Assembly: GCF_000003815.2 (NCBI RefSeq)
Contig: NC_049991.1
Span: 19,765,764-19,829,763 of the forward strand
Length of the DNA stretch: 64,000 bases
Direction of reading: 5' to 3'
Source: Branchiostoma floridae
Lineage: Eukaryota; Chordata; Leptocardii; Amphioxiformes; Branchiostomatidae
Below, one piece after another: positions 11,024 to 22,290 of the stretch. The notes under the pieces were generated by a model. That model searched no databases. It worked only from the letters and a program-made list of their open reading frames with translations, and was not told where the DNA came from. Numbering within the stretch: position 1 is the stretch's first letter; every line of letters starts with the position of its first letter. Both the position numbers and the translations under genes were made by a program.

Positions 11024-11304
11024 TTATAGATTTAACGGTTGATCATAAAAGTCCCAGAAGTTCTCCTCCTCTACAGGAGGGGGAGGTGGAGGCTCCTCGG
11101 GTGGTGGTGGTGGTGGATCCTCTTTTTTGCCGTTGTCTTGAGCTTTGGGCTTGGGCTTGGATTTTGGCTTGGGCGGGGGTTTGGGTTTAGGTTTTTCCCT
11201 CGGCAGGATTTCGCGGTTGGCCTGGTACTTGGGCTGCTCGGCTATGTACTTGTCCCACACCTTCTTCATGGTCTGGTGGTACACGTTGGACTCTGTCCAC
11301 CGTC
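11024..11304 (-). CDS. Alternative last exon (5b) with proline/lysine-rich tail
   Basis: Behind a CCCCAG acceptor this exon joins exon 4 of the gene at 11921-16083 in phase 1, giving a 434-residue isoform. Its start, GRWTESNVYHQTMKKVWDKY, is homologous to the start of the other last exon (GKWCQDNVYRENVMKAFDKW) at 12009. It then adds a basic proline-rich stretch (KPKPKPPPKPKSKPKPK), two polyproline runs (PPPPPPEEPPPPPP) and an acidic aromatic end (EEENFWDFYDQPLNL). The stop codon lies 3 bp from a foldback transposon. The two exons look like tandem exon duplicates used as mutually exclusive 3' ends. Use in transcripts is inferred from matching phase and homology. Confidence 0.6.
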
Positions 11305-11920
11305 CTGGGGCAAACATATATTAAATAGCCGTTTTATGTCTTAGCTTTAAAGTTTAAACAACAGGACTTTCTGCATTATTCTTAGGCCACAAAATCTTGA
11401 TTTCACAGATGGCAATAATTTCATACTAAGTGTCAGTTTATACCTGTCTCGGTCTATTTTCAATAGATGGGTAACTACATGTATGTAAGAGGCTACTGCA
11501 AGTCAATACTTTGCTCTCACTTTTTGTAAAATTGAACGCAGAACATGGAAAAAAGTTCCTGTAATTATCGTGGCAATTATCATTGTCTTGAAAACGGTAC
11601 ATTTGTTGTTGAATATCCAGATGGAAAAGAGCTAAATTTGTGGCTTCCACTTTATCAAGTTTTGGTTCTTTCTCCATCTGTGAAATCAATACTGTGTGGC
11701 CTAACAGAAAATGGAACATCAACCTAAAAAAAAAATGCATACTGGCTCTCAAAGCATTTCACTACACAGTCATAAAACTACTATACAACCACCTACAGGC
11801 AAAAAGTACCACAATGTACAGTACTTATACAACTAAAATTACTTTGGGACAGTCTTTCACAGTCATTACTTCAGTCAATCATCAGCACCTTTAAGTGTTA
11901 CTGTCCCTCCCATGTCATCT

Positions 11921-14900
11921 CTACTGTTTCTTGGCCGTCTTTTCCTGAATCCATTTGTCAAAAGCCTTCATTACGTTCTCCCTGTACACATTGTCCTGGC
12001 ACCACTTGCCTGTTTGGGAGAAAAAGATGCTGGGTCAGAATCAGTGACGGTGGTTAGTAGTGGTTAGGGCACTGGTACAGAAAATTCAGGTCCAGGTACG
12101 GTCCAGTGTCAGAGGATCAGGTCCAGGTCTGGACCTGATTGTCTGTGAAACTTGTGAATGGGCACTACTCAAAAGAATAGTCCATTTTGAGTACACCACT
12201 AAAAAAATCGAAATTTAGACAAATTTTTCTTCATGGAGACCAAATTTTGTGAATTTCTGACACGTTTTGCATTGAAACATGTTTTCTCAGGTGGGTATGA
12301 CAGACAAATACAGAGTGTATTCCACATCACCTTCAGAATCTGTCCCAGCCCTCCTGTGGGTCAGGCTGTTACCTTGGGTGACATGGAGTGCACCATGTTG
12401 TGTTCTATATGTATGTGTGTACTCTCCAAGCAGAGGTTAGGCTCCATCCGGCTGTTTTTTTAGCAATTTTTTAGTCGTTTTTATCAGGCTTTCTATTTTG
12501 TCATTTTTCTTGAAGTACGCCAGCCAAACAAAAAGGTTTTGACACAGCAAGATAAAATTAAAAAATAGAAAGCCCGATAAAAATGAAGAAAAAAAACGTT
12601 AAAAAAACAGCTGGAGCCTAACCTCTGCTTGGAGAGTATGTGTGTGTGGAATAGGGTTAGTCTGGACACTTCTGCTGCAAAAGGTTAAATGCTTGGTTAG
12701 TTTGTGCAGATAACACTGGCCACTTATGACATAATTTAATAATGATAGTCCCAAAAATAATTTCATCAGGTTGGTAGAATATAGGATATGAGAATTCTTG
12801 TACCCAACCAAAATTAAACTTACTTGCTTACGTTTTGGTGTCTATCATATCAACACCTTCCTCAGAGCTTCTGACTGGAGTTCTGCTTCTCGTCGCTATA
12901 TGTAGCCGATGTAGGTGGCACTTTTGCGACGAGAAGATCTACATATAGCGACGAGAAGCAGAACTCCAGCCAGAAGCTCTGAGGAAGGTGTCTGATAGAC
13001 ACCGAAACGTAAGCAAGTATATATTAAAGTCTAATTTTGGTTGTGTACAAGAATTCTCATATCCTTAATAATGATAGTATGTCATAATGTGACATATACA
13101 TTGTAAGCCTTAGAACACTGTAAACTACGTGTATGTGTGAATGTAGCTACTTTATTCTTTTAAAAGGTGTAAGCATGGTCGGAGATATCTCACCTAAGTA
13201 GTCCGTTTTGCGCCCGAACTTCAGGTAGTCTTCGTCTCGCTGTACGTTCTTGTGGACGTCCACAGTGAAGTGAGAGGCAACCTCACTCTTGGTGTGGTAG
13301 GGTGCCCCTGGGGGGGGGGGGGGGGGGGTAGGGGGTCGGGCAGAAAACAGTCTTGAGTACACAGGGCTACCTAAAACTCTTACAAAGTAGCAACCTTTCC
13401 TCTCATTTTCTTTACTTCCAAGCAGATGTTGGGTAGCCTGCGTACCATTTGGGTAGTAGTTCACTCCTATGTTTGCTTCAGCTTGAGACCTGTATATTCA
13501 AATTTCTAGAGCACTTGTTTGATGACAACAGGCTTTCCTGCCAGCGCACAAAGGGCGTTTTGGGTGTTGGAACGCTTCGAACAAGATCTTGAACCCATTC
13601 CTTAATTCGCTGATGTGTAGGGACCAATCAGTGCCTTCGTCCAAAATTTGGACGATTCAAGACGTTAACTTGGTCAAGGTTCCCAGACGGAACAGCAGAG
13701 AAGTGACTGTATATAGTGTATAAAAAACGCTGGACCAGGGCTCTAGCCAGCGTCCATTTTTCCGTCAATTGACGGAAATTTGCTGCGTGTGACGGCATTT
13801 TTTTAAACCAGTCCGTCAACCTTGACGGACAAAAATCCTTGATGGAAGCTACAGGCGGCTTGGGGACGCCGTCCACGGCCATAAAAGCCACACACTGTTT
13901 GTTTTGCTATTGTTATTATTGTTGACGAAGTGTGTCGGCGCCCTTCAGCATACGATAATCTCATTAAAAACCCGTTTTTCGAGGTCTCAGTTCAGTTTTT
14001 CTAACTCCTGGAATAGTGTTTTCGCGACAATGGGAATTGGCTGACGGAAAAAAATTCGAGCTGGCTAGAGCCCTGCGCTGGACCAAACTACTTTCCAGAT
14101 GGTACCCAGGCTAGATGTTTGGGGTGAATGTGGAAATGTGACACTAGCCTTACCTGGCAGGACATCCAGTCTGATGACATTGCTGAGGTCCGTGTACACG
14201 GGGTCTGTGATGTCATCTTTAAGGGGTGGGAGGGCGGTGTGTCTGGGGGTTTTCTTTCTTCTTTCTCTCAGCACCTGTAATCATCAATCAATAAATCAAT
14301 CAATTAATCAATGGTTATTTAGATCTCTGACCCTTAAGAGGGTGATTGAGGAAGATGTTGGCCTCCAAGATGGAGAACTCCTGTCTGTCATGCAAGACAG
14401 AATCGTCTGGAGGGATTTCATAGTGTCACCGGATGGATAACTGAACTGAACTGACTTAGATCACATTATTGGTAGTGGTAAATTGCATGATGAAAGTCTG
14501 GAACATCATTACAAAGAATAAGCTGTATATGTCTGTTTTCTTTAGCCAGAGTCTGACACTATCACAGTGACTTGAACTACTTTACAAGCAAGCGTCATTC
14601 TTTCTTCAGTGGATATGAATGTTTTCAGAAGGATACTAAATCAATAGTTGTTAGAGTACTAGTAAGTTTTCGACAAAAGAAAGGCAAGACAATTGCAGTT
14701 GCACAAAATCTAACTAAAGGATACGCTACATGTACTTTAGAGGCATGAAAAGATTGGATAAAAATCAACAGATGCATAAAAAAAGTTGTCCATACCTTTG
14801 ATTTCAATTCTTCATCTTGCATAGCTTCCTTTGTGATCTTAGTGCCGTACGTGTGCCGTATGTTCGCGGGGACGTGGTGGGATTCTACAACCCTCGGTTG

Positions 14901-16083
14901 CTTAGTCTTTTCCAGCATGTGCCTGTCCGAAGTCCTGAGTTGTGAAGCTTTAAGCTGTAAAGGCATGTCGTACCCTCGATCTGCCTGCCTACTTGTGGTA
15001 AAGTTGCCTGTGTGGAAGACATCGCCAATCACTTTATAGGGCGCCGCTTTCGCACGTTTGGGTCCCTGTCTATGCCAGTCGTACTGTCCAGTGTTTCCTA
15101 TGCCCACGTTGTTGACGGCTTCGCTGTGTTCCAAGTCCCGGTAGGAGGGTTTGATGTCGGCGTAGTACCGGCCGGTGGATGTGGTGGAGGCTTGTTCTTC
15201 TTTCTCACGCTCTTCGCGCACAGCCGCCTTTACAAAAACAAAGATAAACGTATTTTTAACATTTAGTTTGTCATATATCATTAGTGAGAAGACATGTTTC
15301 CATTTAAAGCACAAATGTTTTACAGATCTAACAAGATCTTTTAAGCCGGATCTACAGTTGAAAATTCTGTCAACACAAATAGAAAGATACACAATTTGGA
15401 GGTGCGTGTGTTTACTTTTAAAAAGTAGTCACTGATTGATGAAAATTCTATTAACTCTACATACGTGACTGATGAATCTCTTCAACAACACGGACACGTT
15501 TTTTTCACGGAGATATTCTACTTTAATAAGTAATTTTTTGCGAATTTCCGTTTTTGCGATTTCAAAATTTTTTTTTATCCCTTTCCTTCACTGCCATCGT
15601 ATTCCAACTGTAATCTTTCTATGTATCTTGATTGGTTGTGTATCAATCGCAAACATGTCAAAACAAGCAAACAGAACGGCGTAAGGGAAGCATATTAAAG
15701 AAGAGCAGAAAAAAAACGCTGCAAACCTTGGTCAAGTTTCTTCTGATGTTCTGTAGCTCCAAGACTTGTTCAGGGCGGAAGTACAGCGCCTGTTCTCTCA
15801 GCCCTCGGATATCTCCCGCTAGTTGTCTCACGTTGTCCTGTTTCAAACTCAGCGTGGCCAAGTTCTTCTCGTCGCTCACGGTCGTCGCGAAGGGGACAGT
15901 CACCTGCATGCGTTCTTTCCACTTCGTGTTCGGTCGCAGGAGATCGTCCCCGATCTTATCCAGTTCGGGCGTCGGCGCTTTCTTCAAGTTCGTGTCGTAA
16001 TCTAACGTCGTGCCGAAAAGACTTCGGTCGGGAAGTGCCTGGGTGCGCTTGGCTTTGAAGTGGGACATGGTCGGAACCGCCAT
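11921..16083 (-). CDS. Five-exon gene of unrecognised family (370-residue isoform)
   Basis: Exons on the minus strand: 16083-15727, 15227-14796, 14274-14154, 13307-13194, 12009-11921, with phases 0,0,1,1 and stop TAG, giving 370 residues. The first donor is GTTTGC, a weak but usable GT site. The protein is hydrophilic, without signal peptide or membrane segment. It has a basic N-terminus (MAVPTMSHFKAKRTQALPDR), a heptad-like LSLKQDNVRQLAGDIRGLRE stretch, a Tyr/His-rich middle (residues about 120-262) with GNTGQYDWHRQGPKRAK, and a C-terminal W-x5-V/Y motif. Short conserved-looking Tyr/Pro motifs of this kind occur in axonemal and microtubule-inner proteins, but that is only a resemblance and I do not recognise the family. 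Start: the first ATG (16083); a second ATG follows at codon 6. Confidence 0.75.
12064..12186. mobile_element. Degenerate hAT-like MITE fragment
   Basis: GGTACAGAAAATTCAGGTCC, GAGGATCAGGTCCAGGTC and the GGACCTGATT...CTGTGAAACTTG run match the left part of the 1050-1756 element. No right end is seen. Lies in intron 4 of the unrecognised gene, about 55 bp upstream of exon 5a. Confidence 0.65.
12421..12637. mobile_element. MITE family A copy 2
   Basis: ACTCTCCAAGCAGAGGTTAG at the left and CCTAACCTCTGCTTGGAGAG at the right, with TA at both borders. Inner inverted pair GGCTTTCTATTTTG / AAAATAGAAAGCC. No coding capacity. Confidence 0.85.
12783..13066. mobile_element. Large foldback element (family E)
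   Basis: Nearly perfect inverted arms of about 120 bp. AGGATATGAGAATTCTTGTA...CTTGCTTACGTTTTGGTGTC...CTTCTCGTCGCTATATGTAG on the left pairs with CTACATATAGCGACGAGAAG...GACACCGAAACGTAAGCAAG...AAGAATTCTCATATCCT on the right. The loop is short. Such a palindrome could form a long hairpin if transcribed within the intron. Confidence 0.8.
13308..13329. repeat. Homopolymer run at the exon 4 acceptor
   Basis: A run of about 19 G on the plus strand (13310-13328) forms an all-C tract directly before the CAG acceptor of exon 4 on the minus strand. Length may be unreliable in the assembly. Confidence 0.8.
13736..14075. mobile_element. hAT-like MITE (340 bp) with 8-bp target duplication
   Basis: Perfect terminal inverted repeats CAGGGCTCTAGCC / GGCTAGAGCCCTG, flanked by identical 8-bp CGCTGGAC at 13728-13735 and 14076-14083. 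Interior has TCCGTCAATTGACGGAA-type palindromes. Unrelated in sequence to the TAGGGGTGGG family, so a second hAT lineage. Lies in intron 3 of the unrecognised gene. Confidence 0.88.
14282..14311. repeat. (ATCA)n short microsatellite
   Basis: ATCAATCAATAAATCAATCA run, a few bases upstream (on the minus strand) of exon 3. Confidence 0.8.
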
Positions 16084-17987
16084 TTCAGCTTCTAGTTGAT
16101 GTAAACTATATCACGTTACCTATAATTAAGTTTTAGGGAACAGTCCGACGTTTCTTCCAGCAGTTTTGTCGCCATATGGAACAGCTCTTCATGGTGACGC
16201 GTTCGTCATGGATTCTGCAAGCAAAACAAACGAATAACTGTAACAAGAGTCAACAGTGGACTTTGTCACCAACCAACAAGCCACGAACACCTGTTAAAGT
16301 AGCAAGCAATACAAACAGGTCGTTGTTTTTAGCCCAGTGGGCAAGTAATACACCACCAGCCACTAACTAAGTGTTGTGTTACTGTTGTTGTTGTTAGTTA
16401 TCACAGCAAAGTGGTACGTGACGGCTCTCATGTTATTGTACTCAAGAAAAGTGTCCAAAATCCTATTCAAAACTCGGGCATACAAGACTGCATCCCTCTA
16501 CGTACTACTTGGAAAATATTTCAGCCAACTGATTGAAGAATATTACAGAAGAAAAGATCGCTCTTTCCAACAAGTTTTGATCGGTTTTAACTGTTGACAA
16601 CCATTCCATTTGCCGCTTGTCATTCGACCGTTTACGAGCAACTACTAGTTAGTACTTGCAAACTTTATGGCATATTCGGACTAAGAAATCATAGACTAGG
16701 GTTGTCAATCGCCAGCACATTGTTTGCTCTATCGGGTAATCAAACGGAACTATGAACTGCGCGGCCACAGTGTGCCTGTTGTTAAGCAGCCACCTCTGTT
16801 GACTTCTTTTGTTTGGAACTGGGGCGCGAAGTTATTAGATCGGTTCAAAGGCCTTCAAAGTTTGAGGGACTTGCAAGAGTTCTCAAGTTACGTCAAAAGA
16901 TATTTCATCATGTCCAAATAATCCTTCTATGTCAACTGTTCAATAGAATTGACAAACATTTTTTTTCTAATATTGCTTTTGGTAGAAACGTAGAATATCT
17001 TCTAGCAGCACCTTATGAGCGATTTTGCGTCGTCTGCTATTCGGGTCTGACTTATATGCAACAGGTGGTACCTGAGGCGGCGAAATCTGGCTTCAACTCC
17101 GGTAAAATAAAAACCTGCACAACATGCACAACTGCAGGAGCGGAAAAGCCGATAGAATATCTTCGAAAGCGCAAAAAGTTGACAGAAATCACCGAAAATA
17201 CCTGTGGTGTTGTCTGAATGAGGTCCGCTCGCGAGCGCGTTGTTTTGGTCGTCTGGCGGCGTTCCTGTCGCTAGGGGGTTTCTAGGCGTGACATCACAAA
17301 CCGTGTGCACGGATTTCCCGCCATGCACCGGGAGGGATCCCCACGCTTTCAGTGACGTATACACATACAGCTGGTCCGGAGAGAAAGCGTGAAGGTGACA
17401 ACATTTCTGTAAGTGTCATAACTTGCGTTTTCTGTCTGGTTTTCAGGATGCCACCGACGAAAAAATTAAGTTGGGTAATGCCAGAAAAAATCAGGCTCAG
17501 TGTCAAATATGCAGTTCTCAGAATTTGTCCCAGATGTGCAGTTCACGACCTATACGAGCGAAGGACTAAAGTTTGCAGTGACGCAATACCATGTTGTTTG
17601 CTGTCCGGGGCAAAATTTGTGACCTAAATACCAAGAGTTATGAGACCAAGAGTATTGACAGGACGCAGCAGACGCTATAGCATATGTAGCTATACTTAGG
17701 TTCTGCTGGGGTCATATTAATAATTATTTTGAACTGTGCTATGTCACGTGTGTAATAAATATGCTATGAATTTATAAGCATATCTTCAAGAAGATATTTG
17801 GCAAAAAATCGTAAATAATGTGATCTGCACTGACAATTACACGTCACAGTAGTGGTGTACCAAACAGTGCATTGGGACATATGAGACTTCTGGATGCACA
17901 ATTTGTTTCTCAAGTAGTAGACAAACTCCAGCTGGTGTGACCATATCTATTCAGTGTTGTCTTCATGCCTGTAGCAAATGTTCTCCT
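16084..17987. other. Intergenic/5' region between the unrecognised gene and the TXN2 array
   Basis: The start codons of the minus-strand gene and the plus-strand TXN2 system face away from this stretch, so it should hold both promoters. A good plus-strand donor (CATTTCT/GTAAGT, at 17408/17409) after a GC-rich leader could end a TXN2 5' UTR exon, because TXN2 exon copies downstream all begin behind an acceptor-like AAG/GT. No recognisable coding sequence was found. Confidence 0.35.
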
Positions 17988-18567
17988 ATTCTGATGGTCC
18001 CAACCTGCAGTCATGGCATTGAGCGACAAGACGTCTCCAAGCCTCTGTCTCGGCCGCATGTCTTCAAACCCCACCCCACAGATCACTGTTTAAAGCCAGT
18101 TCCTGTCAGCATCAGATTATAACTATTGAAAAATTGGCTAACTCCTATAATCTAAGACCAGAACATGTACTCATACATGAACATGTACATGTACAGAAAT
18201 GTGATTTTTCTCCTAATCCGAAGGTCCCCAACCTGCAGCCATGGCGCTGAGACCGTTGACAAGACTTCTCCAGTCCATGGCATCACACCCCACCCCACAG
18301 GTCACTGTTGGCCAGTCCCTCTCAGTGTCAGACTAGTGGAAAATGAGCTAGTTCCAATAATCTTAGACTTAAACATTTTTATCCTATGCTATAGGTCCCA
18401 AACCTGCAGCCATGGCACTCAGACCGTTAACAAGACTCCTCCAAGCCTCTGTCTCAGCTGCACGGCTTCACACCCCACCCCACAAATCTCCATTTGCAAG
18501 TCCCTGTCATCACCAGAGTATACTAGTGGAAAATCAGTAACATTAAAACATTTTTTCCAAATCCAAA
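17988..18567 (+). repeat. Decayed tandem copies 1-3 of the TXN2 presequence exon
   Basis: Three units carry the string CCAACCTGCAG(C/T)CATGGC, with ATGs at 18013, 18241 and 18412. Copy 3 reads MALRPLTRLLQASVSAARLH before stopping at codon 43; copy 2 keeps MALRPLTRLLQS; copy 1 diverges after three codons. Each unit combines the end of an intron (TTTTCTCC...AAG or TAG acceptor) and the first 60-100 bp of the exon, then a stop and a spacer (GTGGAAAAT(G/C)...). None contains a donor or the thioredoxin domain. Copies 4-6 continue after the LTR element at 25762. Confidence 0.85.
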
Positions 18568-20031
18568 TGTGAGAGTGCCAAGACTTAGCTTGGACCCTGC
18601 TATGATGTCCGAAGTGATTGAGGCAAGGCGAAGTTCAAGTTCTCTCGAGATCGACTTTATTCACAACTCAACTGGTGATGGCCGTCGCTGGTAACAATCA
18701 GAAGTACTCTTCACTCTCAGTTGGCAAAGTCCAGATCCTACTTTCTGTCACTGAAGTCCAAACTTTCCAGATCTTTCCACAACTTCTTTCAGCACGTGGC
18801 AAAACTGCCACGGCCCGAGGCCGCTACCTTTCTCGGCACGAAACGACTGCTACGGCACGAAACTGCCACGGCACGAAACTGCCACGGCACGAAACTGCTG
18901 CCACGGCACGAAACTGCTGCCACGGCACGAACTGCACTCTCTGAATCGAGTGTCTCCTTTTTATCTTTTAAATTTTGGGTTGGGCCAAGACCAAATACGG
19001 CTAATCTTATGCGAATCTTTAGAATCTGATTGGCCCAGGAAACATGTAAATGAGGACTAATAACTTCTCAGAAGTCCGGAACTCAAGTGACATTGAGTGG
19101 CAAAGCGTAAGAAAACCAGTAAATTTCATATTAAAAAGCTCCTCGGAGGCTTCACCTGAGGGTCAGACCGGCGGGGTCGTGAACTTATGCCTCGGTCAGC
19201 CCTCGGGCTACTCACCCCCTTGGAACTGCTTTGGGCACAACCGGCCAAAACTTTATAATGCAAGTTCGAATGCAGCTGTCAAACTTTCTGGACTGTACCA
19301 ACTCTGAGAGAGGGAAGGAGCAACAGGTATTCTGACACTCTAGAACACTGTACATCACAAAGAAATCTTATTAACATTCGAATCCGACTTCTGTCAGTCG
19401 CCATTGCTATCCTAAACTATGAGTACAACTTCTCACAACAATTCTGTCATGTTTCAAACGGGAAACGTCCCGTAGTTTCGCTAACATTGGAGTTTTCTAT
19501 GTCGGTTACATCATCGATCGGTAACTAGGGATCCGGCGTGGTTACTAAGCTATACATCAACTCATCTTCCAGCCGGTCCGGGACTCTGTACATTCCATTC
19601 ACAGTGACCGAGATATCGGACGTGGGATCCCAGGCGAAGGTGTCAATCAAACGGCTCCGGTCGAGTTACAATGTTGGGCCATCTTAAGTCAAAGTCGAGA
19701 CTAGCGCTACTACTAGTATTAGTCAACAACGTCGGTCACATAGTCAACATTCAATAGTTATCCTAACACTTTTGGTAACAAGTTCTGCGTGCGTTTGTCT
19801 TATTTACAAAGTTTCTTACTCCCGATCCTATTAACCTGGTACTTGACCTCTGCCGACTAGCTTAATTGCAGTGGTTACCTGATCTCCCACTGTGGGCCTT
19901 TCCCGGCCAGCTGACGGTGGGGTATCAGAGAACAGAGAGGACCCGGCCGTCGCTAGGCACATTAACTAATTGCTGTCACTCTAGCCTAGGATACCAAACA
20001 TCTTAGTCTAAACGGGATGGCCCCGTTTACA
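18568..20031 (-). repeat. 3' LTR (left in the window)
   Basis: 1464 bp, matching the other LTR in length and in all translated frames. Contains a short tandem run of CCACGGCACGAAACTG units at about 18826-18925 (probable promoter-proximal or regulatory repeat). On the minus strand it starts TGTAAACGGGGCCATCCCGT, a small palindrome. Confidence 0.9.
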
Positions 20032-20037
20032 CCCCCC
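20032..20037 (-). other. Polypurine tract candidate
   Basis: GGGGGG on the minus strand directly before the TGTAAAC start of the 3' LTR, preceded by AAGTT. It is short, but in the position expected for plus-strand priming. Confidence 0.5.
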
Positions 20038-21794
20038 AACTTAAATCCTGCGCCGTCCCTGGCGCAGTGGACAGTACCTTTGGGGACTGAATGGGTACCG
20101 ATTACCAAGGTACACCAGACAGAAGGTACAAGGAGAACAAACAATAACGGATAATAACAGCAGCCACTGTTCACGAAATCTCCGACTGGCAAATTGCGGA
20201 GGGCTACAGCACTACGGAAACACGGACTACACTATTACTCCCGCAATTTCTTGTCGACACTCTTTGCCCTGTGGCGACTTAAACTACCGCCACGTGAAAA
20301 TTCAAAGTTGACATCAAACTCAACTACTTTTCCGCTGGGGCTAGGGTTCAGTGACCCCGAGATGGCTACTTTCGACGATTCGAATGGGAGCTGATACTTC
20401 GCGGCTATTAAAGTCCTCAACTTATCGTTATCACTTTCGCCTCTCAACTATCTACCAGGGGCGGAAGAACATCAAGTGCTGCAATTCCTAAGGGGTAACT
20501 AACTGGAGGACACCTAACGGTTACGGACGCCGACATAGGGACCAATGGAGAACCTTACTACAGCAGCTATCCCTCCCGGTGAGCGGCTAGACCACGTACA
20601 GCGGTCGGGAGACAACCATTCCCCGCCCTATCGTTGCTAGCACTCCCAACGGCTACGGATGCGGCCATAGGTAGCAATCGAGAGTTCTGAATACAGTAAC
20701 TACTCATTTACTTCATTACAATAATTTTGCGTAAGGGAGCCCCGAGTACAAAGTACATTCTTCATCAGAAACTGGGACTGCATCAAACCGCAAGTGTAAC
20801 CGTTTCTATCCAAGGTGGTACCGACTCGATATAATAACAACGCACCGCACACACAACAACGGGTGCTGTGTACAACCACCTCGGTGGCCTTCTCCCAGGG
20901 TTCCTGAGAGCTTGGCGGGGGTTCTCCGGCCACAACTTTATCATCTAACCTCCTTGGGGCCACCCGTCCTGTCCCGATTACCCGACCACTAATTACCTCA
21001 TCAGGACTACCGCACGCTTCGCTTGTTACCATCACATCACAAATCTAGTCATTACTACTTCGTCTCGGTCATTGACCGCTTGTCAAAACACATTATATCA
21101 CTTACACATTTCCTATCCTTACCCTACTCTTACCTTAACCTTACCCTATCCTATCTTAACCTTACCCTATTGGCTACGTCGCGGAATGTCCTTTGTTTCA
21201 CAGTTCGTTTTCGGAGGCTGGCTCTCGTCGTCTCCAGGCCTCGCGCACCTCTGCCCAGGAATAGCGTTCATTACGTCAGGACAGCGCTCTGCTTTGTAAT
21301 CCATGGGTTCAGCTACGTAATCCATGGGTTCTGCGTCCTCACTAGTTCTCCGAGAACAAGATCATACCCCGTTTCGACTGTTCTGGCGGGGTTGGTCTCT
21401 ATACGATGTCCATCCAGGGGGAATTCCACCGACGTGAAGCTGACGATCCGCGACGAACGTTAGTGGCAGCTCCGGAGACAGACTGGTACCATGGAAGACT
21501 GGGAAGGGTGTCGGTGGTAGAACGGCTACGCGATACCGGAAAGTTCGGTGGCGTAAGGAGTCTCGCCTAAGGACTGGAGCGGGGAGAAGTAGAAATGATG
21601 ATGTATCAATGTTCCACGAAACCCCATCGCTTACGACAGCTGCAGGCTGTTGACGTCCCCGGACTGCATCACATGATTGACGTCATCGTCTTTCCATGGT
21701 CGCGACTGCGTCCAAACGAGACTAGTCATTGTCCGAGAAATCAGCATTCCTCTTAGTCTCCGCCACGTCGACGCCAGCACACGTTTCCGGCCTA

Positions 21795-22290
<496 letters not shown>

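Noticed and set aside
14625-15392. 255-codon continuous minus-strand frame taken as one exon
   Set aside because: Only 15227-14796 has clean acceptor and donor sites and protein-like composition. The flanks of the frame are intron read-through.
17448-17627. 59-codon frame starting MPPTKKLSWVMPEKIRLSVK behind a TTTTCAG acceptor
   Set aside because: The intron implied from the GTAAGT at 17409 would be only about 38 bp, and the peptide matches nothing known to me. No second exon was found.
18618-19307. Open frames of 85-108 residues, repeated at 24348-25037
   Set aside because: They lie within the LTRs and show no protein-family character. Their identity only reflects LTR identity.
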